From assembly GCF_001861355.1 (NCBI RefSeq), contig NZ_MASN01000040.1:1-64000 (forward strand): a DNA stretch of 64,000 bases, given 5' to 3'. Below, in pieces: positions 1 to 8,976 of this stretch. The DNA comes from Natrialba sp. SSL1. GTDB taxonomy: Archaea; Halobacteriota; Halobacteria; Halobacteriales; Natrialbaceae. The translations under genes were made by a program, and so were the position numbers. The notes beneath the pieces were generated by a model. That model saw nothing but the letters and a program-made list of their open reading frames with translations. It was not told the DNA's origin and made no database searches. Position 1 is the first letter of the stretch, and the number at the start of each line of letters is the position of its first letter.

Positions 1-159
1 CGGGTCACGCTGTTCCCCGCTCGTTATCCGCGGTTCTCACTCACTTCGTTCGCTCCGAACCGCGCTCGCTCCGAACCGCGCTCGCTCCGAACCGCGCTCG
101 CTCCAAACCGCGCGTTCGTCGTGCGAGCAGGTGTGCACTGACCTGCAGTGGCTACTATA
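1..159. repeat. Dispersed repeat, copy A, with 16-bp tandem units
   Basis: This block matches 12831-12974 over its whole length. Near its middle are three tandem 16-bp units (63-78, 79-94, 95-110) of the form CGCTCGCTCCGAACCG. Copy B has one unit fewer, which explains nearly all of the length difference. The right end overlaps the last bases of the neighbouring HTH gene, including its TAG stop. The left end may extend outside the window. It is non-coding as far as can be seen. Whether it is a MITE-like element, a REP-like element or a structured RNA cannot be told from two copies. Confidence 0.7.
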
Positions 160-991
160 ATTCATCGACACTGTCTTCCCCCTCAGCTGTCGGTGTCGAT
201 TCGTCGCTATACTCGTATTCGTACTGCTCTGTGTCCCCCTCGTCCGACGATACTCCGGGCTCGGTGTCATCACTGACAGCAGTGTCCGGACTCACGGCGG
301 TGGGACTCGAGTACCCCGAGTCGTCGCTCTCGGTGTAGTGGGGGTCGATGGCAAGCGTCGAGCCGATGAGTGTCGACAGGCCGCGCCGGAGCCGTTGGGA
401 GACTGCGGAGTCGGAGATTCCGAGTTCGTGGCCGAGTTCGACGAGTGTGGTCTCGCGGGGGACGTCGAAGTACCCCGATTCGTAGGCGGCGATGATCAAC
501 TCGCGTTGGGCGGCCGTAAGACCGAAGCGCTGGTCGTCGCTCGCACCGACGGCCTCGTGAAGCTGGAGGAGTTCGATCGGAATCTCGCGGTCGACACAGG
601 CAGTGTAGAACGCAGACAGGGAGTCATAAGAGGGGAATCGAAGCCGAAACGTCCACTGGTCGGCGGTTCCCATGGCGTTCGTTACGAGTGCGTCACTCTC
701 CTGGATCGATGCGAGAATTCCGTTGACGCTCGTCGCCCACTCGATTTCGACGAGGGCGGTGCCGTCGAACTCGTCGATGATCGAGACGCCGGCAACCGTC
801 GACCGGGACTCGAGCGTCGTGACGACGGCGTCGGCGATGTCACCGGGGACCCAGAGGTAGGGAATCACCCCTTCGTTCGTTGGAATTGTCGTTTCGATAG
901 AGACTGTGGCATCGCCTGTGCCGGCGGTATCCAGTACAGAGCCAAGCGGAAATGCCGTTGCCGGAACGGCGACGGTGGCGATAACACTCAT
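155..991 (-). CDS. Bat-type helix-turn-helix regulator (HTH_10)
   Basis: A predicted DNA-binding transcription factor of 278 aa. Residues 1-150 form an alpha/beta sensor-like region of the kind found in front of the HTH in bacterio-opsin-activator-like proteins. Residues 155-215 carry the HTH_10 signature: LTAAQRELIIAAYESGYFDVPR followed at some distance by a recognition helix region with SDSAVSQRLRRG. The last 55 residues are a Ser/Asp/Glu-rich disordered tail. It stands alone, and its stop codon lies inside dispersed repeat copy A. An inverted repeat and a TATA-like element lie about 110-150 bp upstream. The specific target is unknown. It resembles the regulator at 21419-22069 in the HTH region only. 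Confidence 0.8.
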   Translation of the reverse strand: MSVIATVAVPATAFPLGSVLDTAGTGDATVSIETTIPTNEGVIPYLWVPGDIADAVVTTLESRSTVAGVSIIDEFDGTALVEIEWATSVNGILASIQESDALVTNAMGTADQWTFRLRFPSYDSLSAFYTACVDREIPIELLQLHEAVGASDDQRFGLTAAQRELIIAAYESGYFDVPRETTLVELGHELGISDSAVSQRLRRGLSTLIGSTLAIDPHYTESDDSGYSSPTAVSPDTAVSDDTEPGVSSDEGDTEQYEYEYSDESTPTAEGEDSVDEL

Positions 992-1108
992 CTGTCGGCG
1001 GTGGTGCCGATAGCGGTCGGCTGGAGGTGTGGTCTGGCGGTCACGGGGGGATCTCTCGGCTGGGGTTGGTCGACTCTCCCTCGGCTATGCATACTGACTA
1101 TCTTCGCT

Positions 1109-1139
1109 GATATATTCCCACGGACTTACAAGTAAGTCC
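1109..1139. promoter_or_regulatory. Inverted repeat next to a TATA-like box
   Basis: An 18-bp inverted repeat, GGACTTACAAGTAAGTCC (1122-1139), has perfect 8-bp arms around a 2-nt centre. It sits directly beside a TATA-like GATATATT at 1109-1116. If read on the minus strand it would be just upstream of the TATA box of the HTH regulator that starts at 991, leaving a leader of about 90 nt. That arrangement fits an activator or autoregulatory site. The rest of the 992-1331 intergenic stretch shows nothing else apart from the promoter at 1300-1307. Confidence 0.4.
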
Positions 1140-1299
1140 TCGTTAGATATCGAAGTCGTTTATGACAGCCGTGGCAGTCACCTCGAGTAGAGATTCCGTT
1201 CGCCGTGCTGTTCTATCCGTCCGCTGTATCCCGACACCAGCGCGTTCCTGCCGGCGGTTCGTATCCAGTAGCGGCGACCCGCACTCGTTTCGCGGAGGA

Positions 1300-1307
1300 T
1301 TTATATT
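1300..1307 (+). promoter_or_regulatory. TATA box of DUF457 gene
   Basis: TTTATATT lies 25-32 bp upstream of the ATG at 1332, the usual archaeal spacing for a leaderless transcript. Confidence 0.6.
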
Positions 1308-1331
1308 TGGTCGCTGTCTCTCCGGTTACAA

Positions 1332-1823
1332 ATGTATCAGGTCGGCCATTACGGGGCTGCCCTGCTGGTGTATGCACCGCTTGGGACTGCGGTCGCAGTT
1401 GGGGGGTACGAAGGGCTCGCGCTCATCGGTGGAGTCGTCACTGTTGCACTTTCGACACTGCCGGATTTCGACCAGCAAGTGCCGATAATCGACCATCGTG
1501 GACCCACGCACACGGTCGGGTTTGCGCTGCTCGTTGGGATCCTCGTTGCGACGGCCGCTGCCCTTCTGGTCGGCCAGTCGTCACCGTTCGTGGGACTCGG
1601 GCTGATTGTGTTTGCGTTCACTGTTGGGACGCTCGCAATCGTCTCACACCTTCTTGCAGACGCACTCACCCCGATGGGGATCCGCCCGTTCTGGCCGCTT
1701 TCGGACCGACACTACACGCTTGACCTGACACGGGCAGCGAATCCGGTCGCGAACTACGTGTTGTTCGGGCTCGGCGTCGGTGCCATCGTCTGTGCGGTCG
1801 GTGTCGTGACGACGATTGGGTGA
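1332..1823 (+). CDS. DUF457 / YdjM-like membrane-bound metal-dependent hydrolase
   Basis: An integral membrane protein of 163 aa with about four hydrophobic segments. It resembles the YdjM/DUF457 family of putative membrane metal-dependent hydrolases. The family's conserved polar residues are present: an N-terminal GH (residues 5-6), LPDFDQ (about residue 46) and HRGPTHT (about residues 56-62), followed by H and D in the segment SHLLADALTPMGIRPFWP. These His/Asp residues would bind metal close to the membrane surface. The substrate is unknown. The ATG at 1332 is supported by the TATA box 25-32 bp upstream. It is a single gene, convergent with the heme A synthase. Confidence 0.85.
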   Translation: MYQVGHYGAALLVYAPLGTAVAVGGYEGLALIGGVVTVALSTLPDFDQQVPIIDHRGPTHTVGFALLVGILVATAAALLVGQSSPFVGLGLIVFAFTVGTLAIVSHLLADALTPMGIRPFWPLSDRHYTLDLTRAANPVANYVLFGLGVGAIVCAVGVVTTIG

Positions 1824-1912
1824 TGGAGTTGGATTTCGAGAACAGCAACGAGTTGGGCCGAGAGTAGTGACTGGGCCTCTGGAATCGGTGAGCCGACAAC
1901 CAAAGTCTCCGC

Positions 1913-2764
1913 TTACTGTCGACTTCGATAGATCACGACACCGAACGCGAGTAAGAGCACGCCGGCAAGGATGAGATAGAGCTGATCGAGTGCCGGATTG
2001 AGCGTCATTACTGCACGACGGCCAAGGTAGGTCACAGCGAGCGTGAGGGCGGTCGTCCCGGCGAGCAAACCGAGGAGTGGCCGATCCTGTTTTCGCCAGC
2101 TGGTCACCATGGTGGCAACGATGACGGACGCGAGCAGCGAGAGGGTGACGCCGTACTGGAGCAACTGTACCGTCGGGGAGTAGTCCGAGACGAGCCCCAG
2201 ATCAGTCGGACTGAGCGCGACGTGGAGCGGCAGTGAGACCAATCCAAGCGCGAGCACTGCAGGGATGTGAGCGGACCGAAGACGCGGTTTCCAGACGAGT
2301 GCCGTCGCGACGACGAACATCGCGAAGATGAGGATTGCGGTCCAGAAATGCAGCGAGAGGATCTCCATCTCGTAGCTCAGAACCGTCTCTCGGCCGAGGT
2401 AGACCTGAATCGGCGTCAGTACCATTCCGAGGACGACGAGCGTTGCGACGCGGCGGTCGATGTCGGGGCTGCGCCACGCCGAGACGGCGGAGCCGACGAT
2501 GGCAAAGCCGGCGAACATGGCGACGAAGCGGTGGAACCACTCGTAGAAACTCGGCAGATTGGCCGGGAGCAGGTTGAACGGCCCGGCGTCACACTGGGGC
2601 CAGTTCGCTTCACAGGCAAGTCCCGACCCGGTCGCCTTCGCGGCGACACCGAGCAAAATTGTCCCGGCGACGAGCACGAGCGTCGTCGCGAGCAGGTGCG
2701 GCACACCGAACCTGGCGATCAGCGAGCGAAGTCCCCTATCGGTGGTCTGGCTATCGGACGACAC
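1913..2764 (-). CDS. ctaA: Heme A synthase (CtaA/COX15 family)
   Basis: Polytopic membrane enzyme that oxidises heme O to heme A for aa3-type terminal oxidases. About eight transmembrane helices are visible. The conserved extracytoplasmic segment with TGSGLACEANWPQC carries the Cys pair, and the heme-ligand histidines occur in EWFHRFVA and LSLHFWTA. The CxWPxC spacing and total length fit the archaeal COX15 branch. The open frame extends upstream to a TTG at 2821. The GTG at 2764 is preferred because a TATA-like TGTAAGTA sits about 26-33 bp upstream, giving 283 aa. It is divergent from the M24-fold gene. No oxidase subunit gene is nearby. Confidence 0.85.
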   Translation of the reverse strand: MSSDSQTTDRGLRSLIARFGVPHLLATTLVLVAGTILLGVAAKATGSGLACEANWPQCDAGPFNLLPANLPSFYEWFHRFVAMFAGFAIVGSAVSAWRSPDIDRRVATLVVLGMVLTPIQVYLGRETVLSYEMEILSLHFWTAILIFAMFVVATALVWKPRLRSAHIPAVLALGLVSLPLHVALSPTDLGLVSDYSPTVQLLQYGVTLSLLASVIVATMVTSWRKQDRPLLGLLAGTTALTLAVTYLGRRAVMTLNPALDQLYLILAGVLLLAFGVVIYRSRQ

Positions 2765-2914
2765 GAATACGCGGGGGTTAGGACCAGCCGTACTTACATT
2801 GCCCGAGTCGTGGCCAGTCAAAGGTCACCGAACACGTACACGACTCGCTCTCAGGACGGTGCCACCGAGTCAGCGGTCCGTCGGATTCAAGACGCCGCCA
2901 CGCCAGCACCCGGC

Positions 2915-4063
2915 ATGGACAAACGCGCGCGACTGGACGACTACCTCGAGCGCAACGAACTCGAGTCGGTCTGGTTCGCCCGGCCGAACGCCTTCGCCTG
3001 GCTGACCGGCGGGAACAGCGTCGTCGACCGGGAAACGCCGACCGGCGTGGCCGTTGCCGGCTACGACGGTGACGACGTGCGGATCGTGACGACGAACAAC
3101 GAAGCGAAGCGAATCGAGGACGAGGAGCTCCCGGACCTCGACGCAGACGCCGTCTCCGTCGAGCAATTCGGCTGGCACACCGACTCACTCGCCGAGGTGA
3201 TCGCTGCCCGCGTCGGCGAGGACGAGCGCGCCGCTGCCGACGTCGATATCCCCGGTCTCGAGCGAGTCGATCCGACGCCGCTCCGGCAACCGCTAACCGA
3301 ACAGGACCGAGAGCGATACCGGCGACTCGGTCAGGAGACCGCCGCTGCCGTCGAATCCGTCTGCCGAGAGCTGCGGTCGGGGGACAGCGAACACGAGGTC
3401 GCCTCTGCACTGCGGGTTGCGCTCTCAGCACGGAATATCGAAGCCCCGGTCATCCTCGTCGGCGGCTCCGAGCGCGCACAGCGCTATCGCCACTACACGC
3501 CGACCGACGCCGAACTCGGCGACTACGCGCTTGTCTCTGTGACGACCGAACGGGCCGGTCTCCACGCGAGTTGTACCCGGACCGTCGCGTTCGACGCACC
3601 CGAGTGGCTGACCGAGCGCCACGAGGCTGCTGCACGTGTCGAGACAACCGCGCTCGCCGCGACGCGACAAGCCGCCGAAACCGACGGCACGGCTGGCGAC
3701 GTGTTCACCGCGATTCAGGACGCTTACGATGCGGTCGGCTATTCCGATGAATGGATGGACCATCACCAGGGCGGTGCTGCCGGCTTCTCCGGCCGCGAGT
3801 GGATCGCGACACCCGACCACGAGGCGAGCGTCGTCGCACCGATGGCCTACGCCTGGAATCCGACGATTGAGGGCGCGAAAAGCGAGGATACCGTGTTGCT
3901 CGCCGACGGCGAGTTCGAGGTACTGACCACGACCGATCGCTGGCCGACGACGACGGCCGCAGCTATCGGATCCGCTGGTGAAGCGTCGCTCAAGAATGAA
4001 GCCGATGAGGAATACACTCTCGAACTTGAACTCGAGCGCCCAGCCGTACTCGAGTTAGACTGA
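2915..4063 (+). CDS. M24 (pita-bread fold) peptidase-like protein, metal site degenerate
   Basis: A 382-aa homologue of Xaa-Pro aminopeptidase/creatinase. Residues 1-130 form the creatinase-like N-domain (MDKRARLDDYLERNELESVWFARP). The rest is the pita-bread domain. The positions that normally hold the two metal-binding Asp residues read VTTERAGLHASCTRTVAF, so both Asp appear replaced although the T-R-T that follows is kept. The later His (DHHQGG) and a final Glu (KSEDTVLL) remain, while the middle EPG Glu is not evident. It may be a non-metal or non-catalytic member. The frame is open far upstream, but residues before ATG 2915 are not family-like. It is divergent from ctaA. Confidence 0.8.
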   Translation: MDKRARLDDYLERNELESVWFARPNAFAWLTGGNSVVDRETPTGVAVAGYDGDDVRIVTTNNEAKRIEDEELPDLDADAVSVEQFGWHTDSLAEVIAARVGEDERAAADVDIPGLERVDPTPLRQPLTEQDRERYRRLGQETAAAVESVCRELRSGDSEHEVASALRVALSARNIEAPVILVGGSERAQRYRHYTPTDAELGDYALVSVTTERAGLHASCTRTVAFDAPEWLTERHEAAARVETTALAATRQAAETDGTAGDVFTAIQDAYDAVGYSDEWMDHHQGGAAGFSGREWIATPDHEASVVAPMAYAWNPTIEGAKSEDTVLLADGEFEVLTTTDRWPTTTAAAIGSAGEASLKNEADEEYTLELELERPAVLELD

Positions 4064-4135
4064 CTGAACACCCACTCCTCAAATCGGAGTCACGAGACGG
4101 AGCCGACTGTCGGCAGATAGCGGGCTCTGGATGTC

Positions 4136-5038
4136 TTACTGATCGTGGGTGTCGGACCCGTTGGGTGAATCGGTGTTGGGAGTACTGTCTGCGTCAGCGG
4201 CGGGGGTGGGGTCAGTGTTTGTGTCCGTTCCTGTACTCGTGTTGCTGTCCACGGCTTCGTTCGCGTTCGAGTTCGCATCTGTGTTTGTGTCTGTGTCTGT
4301 GTCTGCATCTGCATCTGCGTCGGTGTCAATACCGATGCAGGTGTCGTCACTGTCGACCGTAATCGTCACTGGGTCGGAGCCGTCGGTCTGGGACTCACCG
4401 GTGGCGTCTGCGGAGCGATCGAGGACGCGGTCGAGGGTAAAGATGGTGTTCAGTTCCTGCTGGACCTGATCGACGACGCCGCCGACGAGGTCGCTCGGCT
4501 GGATCGCGGTGTACTCGTAGGGGTTGTTCCCCGCGCCCTCGCTGGCGCGTTTTTGACGCGTGACGCGCTCTTCGTCGTGGAGTTCGGCGAGGGCTTCCCG
4601 GACGGTGCTCGGATAGAGGCCGGTCCCCTTCGCGACCTCTTCCGAGGTACTCGCGGGGTGTGCGAGCAGGTGGACGTAGATTTTCGCGCGGGTTTCGGTG
4701 TCGAGGATCCACGAGAGCAGGTCGACGATACGCTGGTCGACTTCTTCGACGGCGGCTGTTCGCATGCCGTCGCTGGTCTCGTCGTTATTGGTGGCCTCGC
4801 TGGGTTCGATCGTCTCGCTGGACTTGCTGGTACCGTCAGCCCCACGGTCGGCTTCATCCCGAGCGTCAGCAGTAGCATCAGCGTCGACGTCACCGTCGGT
4901 GTCACCAGTGGCGTCGGCCGCTGTCGAATCGGGGATGCTCCGACCGTCGGCTCCCGTCTCGTCGGTAGACTGGGCAGACGGTCGGCTGTCACCCGTGGTG
5001 TCGTCCACCTGTCGCTCGGTTGTATCGTCTGGATCCAT
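4136..5038 (-). CDS. Winged-helix transcriptional regulator with Asp/Thr-rich tails
   Basis: A 300-aa protein with a compact winged-helix core at about residues 95-190 (VDLLSWILDTETRAKIYVHL, then STSEEVAKGTGLYPSTVREALAELHDEERVTRQKR). This is an ArsR/MarR-like DNA-binding module specific to archaea. It is flanked by disordered acidic stretches. The C-terminal tail is an Asp-Ala/Asp-Thr/Asn-Thr repeat encoded by near-tandem hexanucleotides (about 4250-4330). The start at 5038 is preferred over the longer open frame that overlaps top6B antisense, because a TATA-like GGTTTAACC lies at 5072-5080. Divergent transcription from top6B suggests, without proof, that it controls the topoisomerase VI operon. 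Confidence 0.75.
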   Translation of the reverse strand: MDPDDTTERQVDDTTGDSRPSAQSTDETGADGRSIPDSTAADATGDTDGDVDADATADARDEADRGADGTSKSSETIEPSEATNNDETSDGMRTAAVEEVDQRIVDLLSWILDTETRAKIYVHLLAHPASTSEEVAKGTGLYPSTVREALAELHDEERVTRQKRASEGAGNNPYEYTAIQPSDLVGGVVDQVQQELNTIFTLDRVLDRSADATGESQTDGSDPVTITVDSDDTCIGIDTDADADADTDTDTNTDANSNANEAVDSNTSTGTDTNTDPTPAADADSTPNTDSPNGSDTHDQ

Positions 5039-5071
5039 GTGTCCTCTTGCCCGGGACAAAGTCTCGCTGCT

Positions 5072-5080
5072 GGTTAAACC
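5072..5080 (-). promoter_or_regulatory. TATA-like box of winged-helix regulator
   Basis: GGTTTAACC on the minus strand lies 34-42 bp upstream of the ATG at 5038, leaving a leader of only a few bases. Confidence 0.4.
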
Positions 5081-5198
5081 TTTGTGAGCGCCTGTAGCCG
5101 GAGAATCACGACAGATCTGCGGGTCGAAACCACTCGGGATACCAACTCCCCGATCAGAATTACCCATACCAGTATCACTTTCACTCCGGTAGCACACA

Positions 5199-5208
5199 CC
5201 TTTTAGCC
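5199..5208 (+). promoter_or_regulatory. TATA box of top6B
   Basis: CCTTTTAGCC lies 20-32 bp upstream of the tandem ATGs at 5228 and 5231, which predicts a leaderless top6BA transcript. Confidence 0.5.
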
Positions 5209-5227
5209 TCCCCGTTAGTACAAGGGG

Positions 5228-7705
5228 ATGATGACGTCGTTCCAGTCGACACTCGGTGAGGAATCGGGGATCGCCGAGGAGCTGGCAGAGAGCCAGCAAG
5301 CGATCTCCATCGCCGAGTTCTTCGAGAAGAACAAGCATATGCTCGGCTTCGACAGCGGTGCTCGAGGCCTCGTCACGGCCGTCAAAGAGGCCGTCGACAA
5401 CGCGCTTGACGCCGCCGAGGAAGCCGGTATTCTCCCGGATATCTACGTCGAAATACAGGAGGAAGGCGACTACTACCGCCTGATCGTCGAGGACAACGGA
5501 CCGGGACTCACCAAGGAATCGCTGCCGAAGGTCTTTGGGAAGCTCCTCTACGGCTCTCGCTTCCACGCCCGCGAACAGTCCCGCGGACAGCAGGGGATCG
5601 GTATCTCCGCCGCCGTGCTCTACTCGCAGCTCACGAGCGGCAAACCCGCGAAGATCACCAGCCGGACCGAAGGCACAGACGAGGCACAGTACTTCGAACT
5701 CATCGTCGACACGGACGACAACGAACCCGAGATCAGCGTCGAGGAGACGACGACCTGGGATCGCCCACACGGGACGCGCATCGAACTCGAGATGGAGGCG
5801 AACATGCGCGCCCGCCAGCAGCTTCACAACTACATCAAGCACACGGCGGTCGTCAACCCACACGCCCGACTCGAGCTTCGCGAACCCAAGGCACACTTCA
5901 AGTTCGAGCGGGCGACGGATCAGCTACCGAAGGAGACCGAGGAGATCCGCCCGCACCCACACGGCGTCGAACTCGGGACCGTGATCAAGATGCTCGCGGC
6001 GACCGACTCCCAGACCGTCTCCGGCTTCTTACAAGAGGAGTTCACCCGCGTCGGCAAGAAGACCGCCGAGTCGGTCATCAACGCGTTCCGTGACCGTCAC
6101 TACGGCCGTGAGATGCGCTGGCAGCCGCCTGCGAGCCACGAGTCGGTCGACCTCGACGCAGCGGTCACCGACGCCACCGCGAACAAGGGAGCCGACGCGA
6201 CGGCTGCGTTCGCCGGAGCGATCGAAGACGAGGTCGCCGACTTCGACCGAATCGCTCACTACGAACTGCGCGAGGTCGTCGATTCCGCGGCTGACGATGT
6301 CGAAGACGAACACGGGACGACGTTTGGCGACACCGTCCGCGAGAACGCCGTCAACGCGGTCTGGCTCGAACTCATCGACGCCGCACCGGCGGACGATGAC
6401 GACGCGGCCGACCCAGCGGCCGACGACGCTATCGAGAGCGAATCCCGCCTCGTTACCGACCTCTACAACCTCGCCGACGACGCCACGAGCACCCGCAAGG
6501 ACGACGAGGTCATCCAGGCCTTCGCCGTCCGGCTCGGCGGCACCTTCGAAGACGAGACCGACGACGACCCGCGCCACCGGCTCACCCACACGACGCTGCG
6601 AGAGTACGTCGACCGCGCGGCCGAACTCACCGAGGAGTACGACGATGTCGCATTCGGCGACACCGCCCGTGAGAACGTCGTCGAGGCGATCTGGGGCGTG
6701 ATGGCCACCGTCCCAGACGACCCGCCGCTCGTGCGCGAACTCGAGGGCGACCGCGACGCGACGAGCGATCTGGTCGACGGAATGCGCGCGACCGACATCA
6801 TGGCTCCGCCGACGCGGTGTCTCTCACCCATTTCCGACGACCTCATCCAGGCCGGTCTGGAGAAGGAGTTCGACGCGGAGTTCTACTCCTCGGCCACGCG
6901 AGACGCCGAGGTCCACGGCGGCGATCCGTTCGTCGTCGAAGCCGGTATCGCCTACGGCGGCGAACTGCCGGCCGAGGGCAGCGCGAACGTGATGCGATTC
7001 GCCAACCGCGTCCCGCTGGTCTACCAGCGCGGCGCATGTGCGACGACCGACGTAGTCAAATCCATCGGCTGGCGCAACTATGGACTCGACCAGCCCGGCG
7101 GCTCCGGCCTGCCGAACGGCCCTGTCGTCATCATGGTCCACGTCGCCTCGACGAACGTGCCGTTCACCAGCGAGTCGAAAGACGCCGTCGCGAACGTCCC
7201 CGAAATCGAAGACGAGATCGAACTCGCCATCCGGGAAGCCGCCCGCGACCTCAAAAGCTTCCTCAACAAGCGTCGCTCGATGCAAAAGCGCCGGAAGAAA
7301 CAGAACGTTCTCGGCACCATCCTGCCCGAAATGGCAACGAAGGTCGCCGAAGTCACCGGCCGCGACGAACCCGACATCGACGACGCCATCGCCCGTATCA
7401 TGAACAACGTGCTCGTCGAGCGCGAACTCGAACAGAACGGCGACGGCCAGGCCGTCTCCGTCGTCGTCGAGAACAACTCGAGTACGAACGAGACGCTCGA
7501 GATTACCGACATCGTCTCGGCCGAACCGGCCGGCCTCTCCGACGGCGCGACCGTCGTCGAGATGGACGGCGAGTGGTTCATCAAGTGGGAGGCCGACGTG
7601 TCGAGCGGCGACGACGCGGTACTCGAGTACGAGGTCGCAGACGACGCGAGCTTCGATCTGGACGTGAAGGGTGTCGAAACCGAGAAACTGACGGTGAAAC
7701 AGTAA
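5228..7705 (+). CDS. top6B: DNA topoisomerase VI subunit B
   Basis: ATPase subunit of the type IIB topoisomerase, which relaxes and decatenates DNA together with Top6A. It has 825 aa. The GHKL ATPase motifs are clear: the N-box [15 protein letters not shown] (about residues 55-70), EDNGPGL (about 90) and the lid [16 protein letters not shown] (about 120). An H2TH region follows, and the transducer domain starts near residue 520 (PPTRCLSPI), with the switch region around [16 protein letters not shown]. An Ig-like C-terminal domain ends the protein. A hydrophilic stretch of about 220 residues (roughly 300-520) separates H2TH from transducer and contains a duplicated module. Crenarchaeal Top6B is only about 530 aa. 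It is followed after 1 nt by top6A. Confidence 0.97.
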   Translation: MMTSFQSTLGEESGIAEELAESQQAISIAEFFEKNKHMLGFDSGARGLVTAVKEAVDNALDAAEEAGILPDIYVEIQEEGDYYRLIVEDNGPGLTKESLPKVFGKLLYGSRFHAREQSRGQQGIGISAAVLYSQLTSGKPAKITSRTEGTDEAQYFELIVDTDDNEPEISVEETTTWDRPHGTRIELEMEANMRARQQLHNYIKHTAVVNPHARLELREPKAHFKFERATDQLPKETEEIRPHPHGVELGTVIKMLAATDSQTVSGFLQEEFTRVGKKTAESVINAFRDRHYGREMRWQPPASHESVDLDAAVTDATANKGADATAAFAGAIEDEVADFDRIAHYELREVVDSAADDVEDEHGTTFGDTVRENAVNAVWLELIDAAPADDDDAADPAADDAIESESRLVTDLYNLADDATSTRKDDEVIQAFAVRLGGTFEDETDDDPRHRLTHTTLREYVDRAAELTEEYDDVAFGDTARENVVEAIWGVMATVPDDPPLVRELEGDRDATSDLVDGMRATDIMAPPTRCLSPISDDLIQAGLEKEFDAEFYSSATRDAEVHGGDPFVVEAGIAYGGELPAEGSANVMRFANRVPLVYQRGACATTDVVKSIGWRNYGLDQPGGSGLPNGPVVIMVHVASTNVPFTSESKDAVANVPEIEDEIELAIREAARDLKSFLNKRRSMQKRRKKQNVLGTILPEMATKVAEVTGRDEPDIDDAIARIMNNVLVERELEQNGDGQAVSVVVENNSSTNETLEITDIVSAEPAGLSDGATVVEMDGEWFIKWEADVSSGDDAVLEYEVADDASFDLDVKGVETEKLTVKQ

Positions 7706-7706
7706 T

Positions 7707-8795
7707 ATGAGCGCAGACAACGAGCAAGCCAGAGCGCAGTTGATCGATCTAGCGGCACAGTTCTACGATCAGTTCGAACTGGGCGAGATCCCGCACATGT
7801 CCGTGCCGACGCGGACGAAGAACAACATCGAGTACGACGAGGAGATGGACGTCTGGGTGTACGGCGACCGCGAGTCGACCCGCTCGGCCAACTCCGTCCG
7901 CGGCGCACGCAAACTGTTGAAGGCCGTCTACACCATCGAGTTCCTCGCAGACCAGTTAGAGGAGGATCGCTCCTCGACCCTGCGTGAACTCTACTACCTC
8001 TCCGAAAGCTGGGACAACAAGGAAGCCCAGTTCAACGACCAGGACGAGTCCAACGGTCTGATCGAGGATCTGGAGATCGTCTCCGGCGTCACCCGTGAGG
8101 ATTTCCACATGCGTCCGGAGGAATCCGGTGCGACACTCATGGGGCCGCTACACCTGCGCGAGCAGACCCGGCGCGGCGAACGCGAGATCCACTGCCAGGA
8201 AGACGTCGGCGAGGGTGGCTACCAGATTCCGAACAACCCGGACACGATCGAGTTCCTGGATACCGACGCGGACTTCATCCTCGCGGTGGAGACCGGTGGT
8301 ATGCGCGACCGTCTCGTCGAGAACGGCTTCGACGAGGAGTACAACGCGCTGATCGTCCACCTGAAGGGCCAACCCGCCCGTGCGACCCGGCGAATCACGA
8401 AGCGCCTGCACGACGAACTCGACCTGCCGGTCACGGTCTTCGCCGACGGTGACCCGTGGTCGTACCGCATCTACGGCTCGGTCGCCTACGGTTCGATCAA
8501 GTCGGCACACCTCTCGGAGTACCTCGCGACGCCCGAGGCCGAGTACATTGGCATCCAGCCCGCCGACATCGTCGAGTACGACCTGCCGACCGACCCGCTG
8601 TCGGATTCGGACATCAACGCGCTGGAGAGTGAACTCGAGGACCCGCGCTTCCAGACGGAGTACTGGGAGGAACAGATCGAGTTGCAGTTAGAGATCGAGA
8701 AGAAGTCCGAACAGCAGTCGCTCGCGTCCCACGGTCTGGACTTCGTGACGGATACGTATCTGCCGGAGCGTCTCGACGCGATGGGCATCATCTAA
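7707..8795 (+). CDS. top6A: DNA topoisomerase VI subunit A (Spo11-like)
   Basis: The DNA-cleaving subunit, 362 aa, homologous to Spo11. The winged-helix (5Y-CAP) domain holds the catalytic tyrosine in [10 protein letters not shown] (about residues 92-101). The Toprim domain carries the acidic metal-binding residues in [20 protein letters not shown] (about residues 245-265). The start lies 1 nt after the top6B stop, so the two are surely co-transcribed and probably translationally coupled, as expected for an A2B2 complex. Length and domain order are normal. Confidence 0.97.
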   Translation: MSADNEQARAQLIDLAAQFYDQFELGEIPHMSVPTRTKNNIEYDEEMDVWVYGDRESTRSANSVRGARKLLKAVYTIEFLADQLEEDRSSTLRELYYLSESWDNKEAQFNDQDESNGLIEDLEIVSGVTREDFHMRPEESGATLMGPLHLREQTRRGEREIHCQEDVGEGGYQIPNNPDTIEFLDTDADFILAVETGGMRDRLVENGFDEEYNALIVHLKGQPARATRRITKRLHDELDLPVTVFADGDPWSYRIYGSVAYGSIKSAHLSEYLATPEAEYIGIQPADIVEYDLPTDPLSDSDINALESELEDPRFQTEYWEEQIELQLEIEKKSEQQSLASHGLDFVTDTYLPERLDAMGII

Positions 8796-8835
8796 CCACT
8801 AAACGAGTAACTGCTACCGGAATCAGAGGCAAACC

Positions 8836-8976
8836 ATGACAACCGGGGAAGATTCAGAGTCCAGTACCCTGCCCAATGAAATGATGGACGACATCCGACG
8901 AGAACTCATCCAGCAGGTGGCAGCGGCTGACCGTGACGCGAACCGAGATATCTACGACGCGCTTGCAGACGAGTAA
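8836..8976 (+). CDS. Small acidic protein downstream of top6A (46 aa)
   Basis: An open frame of 46 codons starts 40 bp after the top6A stop on the same strand. It encodes a charged, Asp/Glu-rich peptide with a predicted amphipathic helix (MDDIRRELIQQVAAADRDANR) and ends in DALADE. Composition and third-base GC look like haloarchaeal coding sequence. No family is recognised. It could be the last gene of the top6 operon or a chance frame. Confidence 0.45.
   Translation: MTTGEDSESSTLPNEMMDDIRRELIQQVAAADRDANRDIYDALADE

Noticed and set aside
1..159. CRISPR-like tandem units of 16 bp
   Set aside because: The units abut without spacers, so this is a tandem repeat and not a CRISPR array. No cas genes are seen.
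5039..5896. Upstream extension of the winged-helix gene into top6B
   Set aside because: The extension is antisense to top6B, and a TATA-like box sits just upstream of the ATG at 5038.
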